6,143 nucleotides of DNA, taken from positions 1 through 6,143 of the forward strand of contig JBOHWL010000019.1 of NCBI GenBank assembly GCA_050736615.1, written 5' to 3'. The position numbers and the translations under genes were made by a program. This DNA is from JBOHWJ01 sp050736615. Its GTDB lineage: Bacteria > Desulfobacterota > Binatia > Binatales > Binataceae. Each line of letters opens with the position of its first letter. The first letter of the stretch is position 1. Of the stretch, positions 5,099 to 6,143 are shown piece after piece. The notes beneath the pieces were generated by a model, which saw only the letters and a program-made list of their open reading frames with translations, was not told the origin of the DNA and ran no database searches.

Positions 5099-6143
5099 AT
5101 GAGTGCGCGCACGAAAACCATCCGCGATCCGCAAAACCGCACGCCGGCTATCCTGCCGGAATTTAAGCCGCTGAAAATCCTGGTCGCCGGCGAGGTCATT
5201 CTCGACCGCTACTTATGGGGTGACGTCGAGCGCATCTCGCCGGAAGCGCCAATCCCCGTACTGCGCGTGAATCGGCGCGAAGAGAAACCGGGAAACTCCG
5301 GCTTCGTGATGGCTAATCTACGCGCGCTCGGCGCACGCTCCAGCGTCTTGAGCGTAGTCGGCGCCGACCGCAATGGCGGTCGCTTACGCGAAATGTTCCG
5401 CGACCTGGGAATCGATACGCGCGCGTTGATAACGGATCCCGAGCGGCCCACGATCGTGAAGGAGCGGCTGCTGGGCTCGGTGCAATCGGCGCATCGCGGC
5501 ACCCAGCAACTGCTGCGCGTCGACGAGGAGGATGCGCGTCCGCTGATGCCGCCGTTGGAGCGGCAACTCAAAGCCCGCTTGAAGGATGAATTACGGCGCG
5601 TCGACGCGGTACTGGTGGCCGACATCAATAAAGGGTTGCTCACGTCCGGGCTGTTGCGCGCGCTGATTGACGGCGCTCGCCGCCGTAACCTACCGATAAT
5701 TATCGATCCGCGGCTGAGCGGGGATTTCTCGATCTATCGCGGCGCTACCGCGCTCACCCCCAATCGCTACGAAACCGAATTGGCGACCGGCATGCGCCTC
5801 ACCGACCGCGCCGCATGGCGGGCCGCGGCTGAAAAGCTGATTGAAACGCTCGACCTTGAGGCTTGCTTGATCACGCTTGACCGCGAAGGCATGTATCTGG
5901 CCGAGCGCGGCGGGGCCAGTTCATACATCGAGACCACCCCGCGCGAGGTTTACGACGTGACCGGGGCGGGCGACGTGGTCCTGACCTGCTTTGGCCTTTT
6001 TGTCGCCGCGGGACTCAGCTTCGCGGCCGCCGCCGGAATCGCCAATCTGGCGGCCGGGCTCGAAGTCGGACGTCTGGGTACCGAGATCATTTCACGCGAA
6101 GACCTGACGCTCGCGCTCAGCCCACGACCCGACGGTTACGAAC
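5099..6143 (+). CDS. HldE/RfaE-type heptose-7-phosphate kinase (PfkB/ribokinase fold), cut by window end
   Basis: The frame stays open to the window edge; 348 residues are visible. Residues 25-57 (KILVAGEVILDRYLWGDVER and ISPEAPIPVLRV) match the start of the D-glycero-D-manno-heptose-7-phosphate kinase domain, which makes the heptose bisphosphate precursor for ADP-heptose and the LPS inner core. Other marks are DPRLSGDF (203-210), the TPNRYE motif (220-225) and the catalytic DVTGAGD (286-292) with base D292, then VGRLGT (323-328) near the end of the kinase domain. In bifunctional HldE a nucleotidyltransferase domain would follow, outside this window. Odd points: the usual GGAANVA substrate-binding motif after REEKPG reads NSGFVMA (66-72), and the common GD of the first strand is GE. 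It may therefore be a related PfkB kinase of changed specificity. The start at 5099 has no Shine-Dalgarno; the first 24 residues are a variable extension. Confidence 0.85.
   Translation, partial: MSARTKTIRDPQNRTPAILPEFKPLKILVAGEVILDRYLWGDVERISPEAPIPVLRVNRREEKPGNSGFVMANLRALGARSSVLSVVGADRNGGRLREMFRDLGIDTRALITDPERPTIVKERLLGSVQSAHRGTQQLLRVDEEDARPLMPPLERQLKARLKDELRRVDAVLVADINKGLLTSGLLRALIDGARRRNLPIIIDPRLSGDFSIYRGATALTPNRYETELATGMRLTDRAAWRAAAEKLIETLDLEACLITLDREGMYLAERGGASSYIETTPREVYDVTGAGDVVLTCFGLFVAAGLSFAAAAGIANLAAGLEVGRLGTEIISREDLTLALSPRPDGYE

Overview
The window looks like chromosomal DNA from a GC-rich, diderm (LPS-making) bacterium. An ADP-heptose-type sugar kinase runs off the right edge, and the protein families resemble those of deltaproteobacterial or Binatota-like soil and groundwater lineages. 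That taxonomic placement is an impression from family resemblance, not a measured result. The organism must also be able to insert selenocysteine if the main call here is right.

Layout: (1) A plus-strand block holds the C-terminal part of a VOC/glyoxalase-fold protein (1-336), a GNAT acetyltransferase nine bases later (346-819), an AT-richer 300-base gap, a small predicted secreted protein (1120-1425), a strong hairpin (1434-1467), and a small helix-turn-helix-like protein of unknown function (1473-1913). (2) A convergent minus-strand two-gene operon is read from about 4030 down to 1926. It encodes a thioredoxin-fold protein fused to a large uncharacterised domain (4030-2441), then, through an ATGA overlap, a UGSC-family protein (2444-1926). 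(3) Divergently from that operon, on the plus strand, lie a classical short-chain dehydrogenase (4236-4997) and the kinase domain of an HldE/RfaE-type heptose-phosphate kinase (5099 to the window end).

The main finding is that the UGSC gene is interrupted by an in-frame TGA (2168-2166, minus strand). Conventional gene calling would give two hypothetical fragments of 92 and 72 aa. Reading TGA as selenocysteine (U) gives one 172-aa protein with the signature U-G-S-C at residues 93-96. A strong hairpin begins directly after the TGA, and its 3' arm can also form a compact alternative hairpin with a GUA loop, as expected for a bacterial SECIS element. The upstream partner has its own thioredoxin-like CPTC motif and is translationally coupled, so the pair looks like a dedicated selenol/thiol redox module whose substrate is unknown.

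The other genes look like ordinary metabolic or housekeeping genes. The heptose kinase-like protein departs from its family at the N-terminal glycine-rich substrate motif, and neither it nor the dehydrogenase has a visible Shine-Dalgarno sequence.
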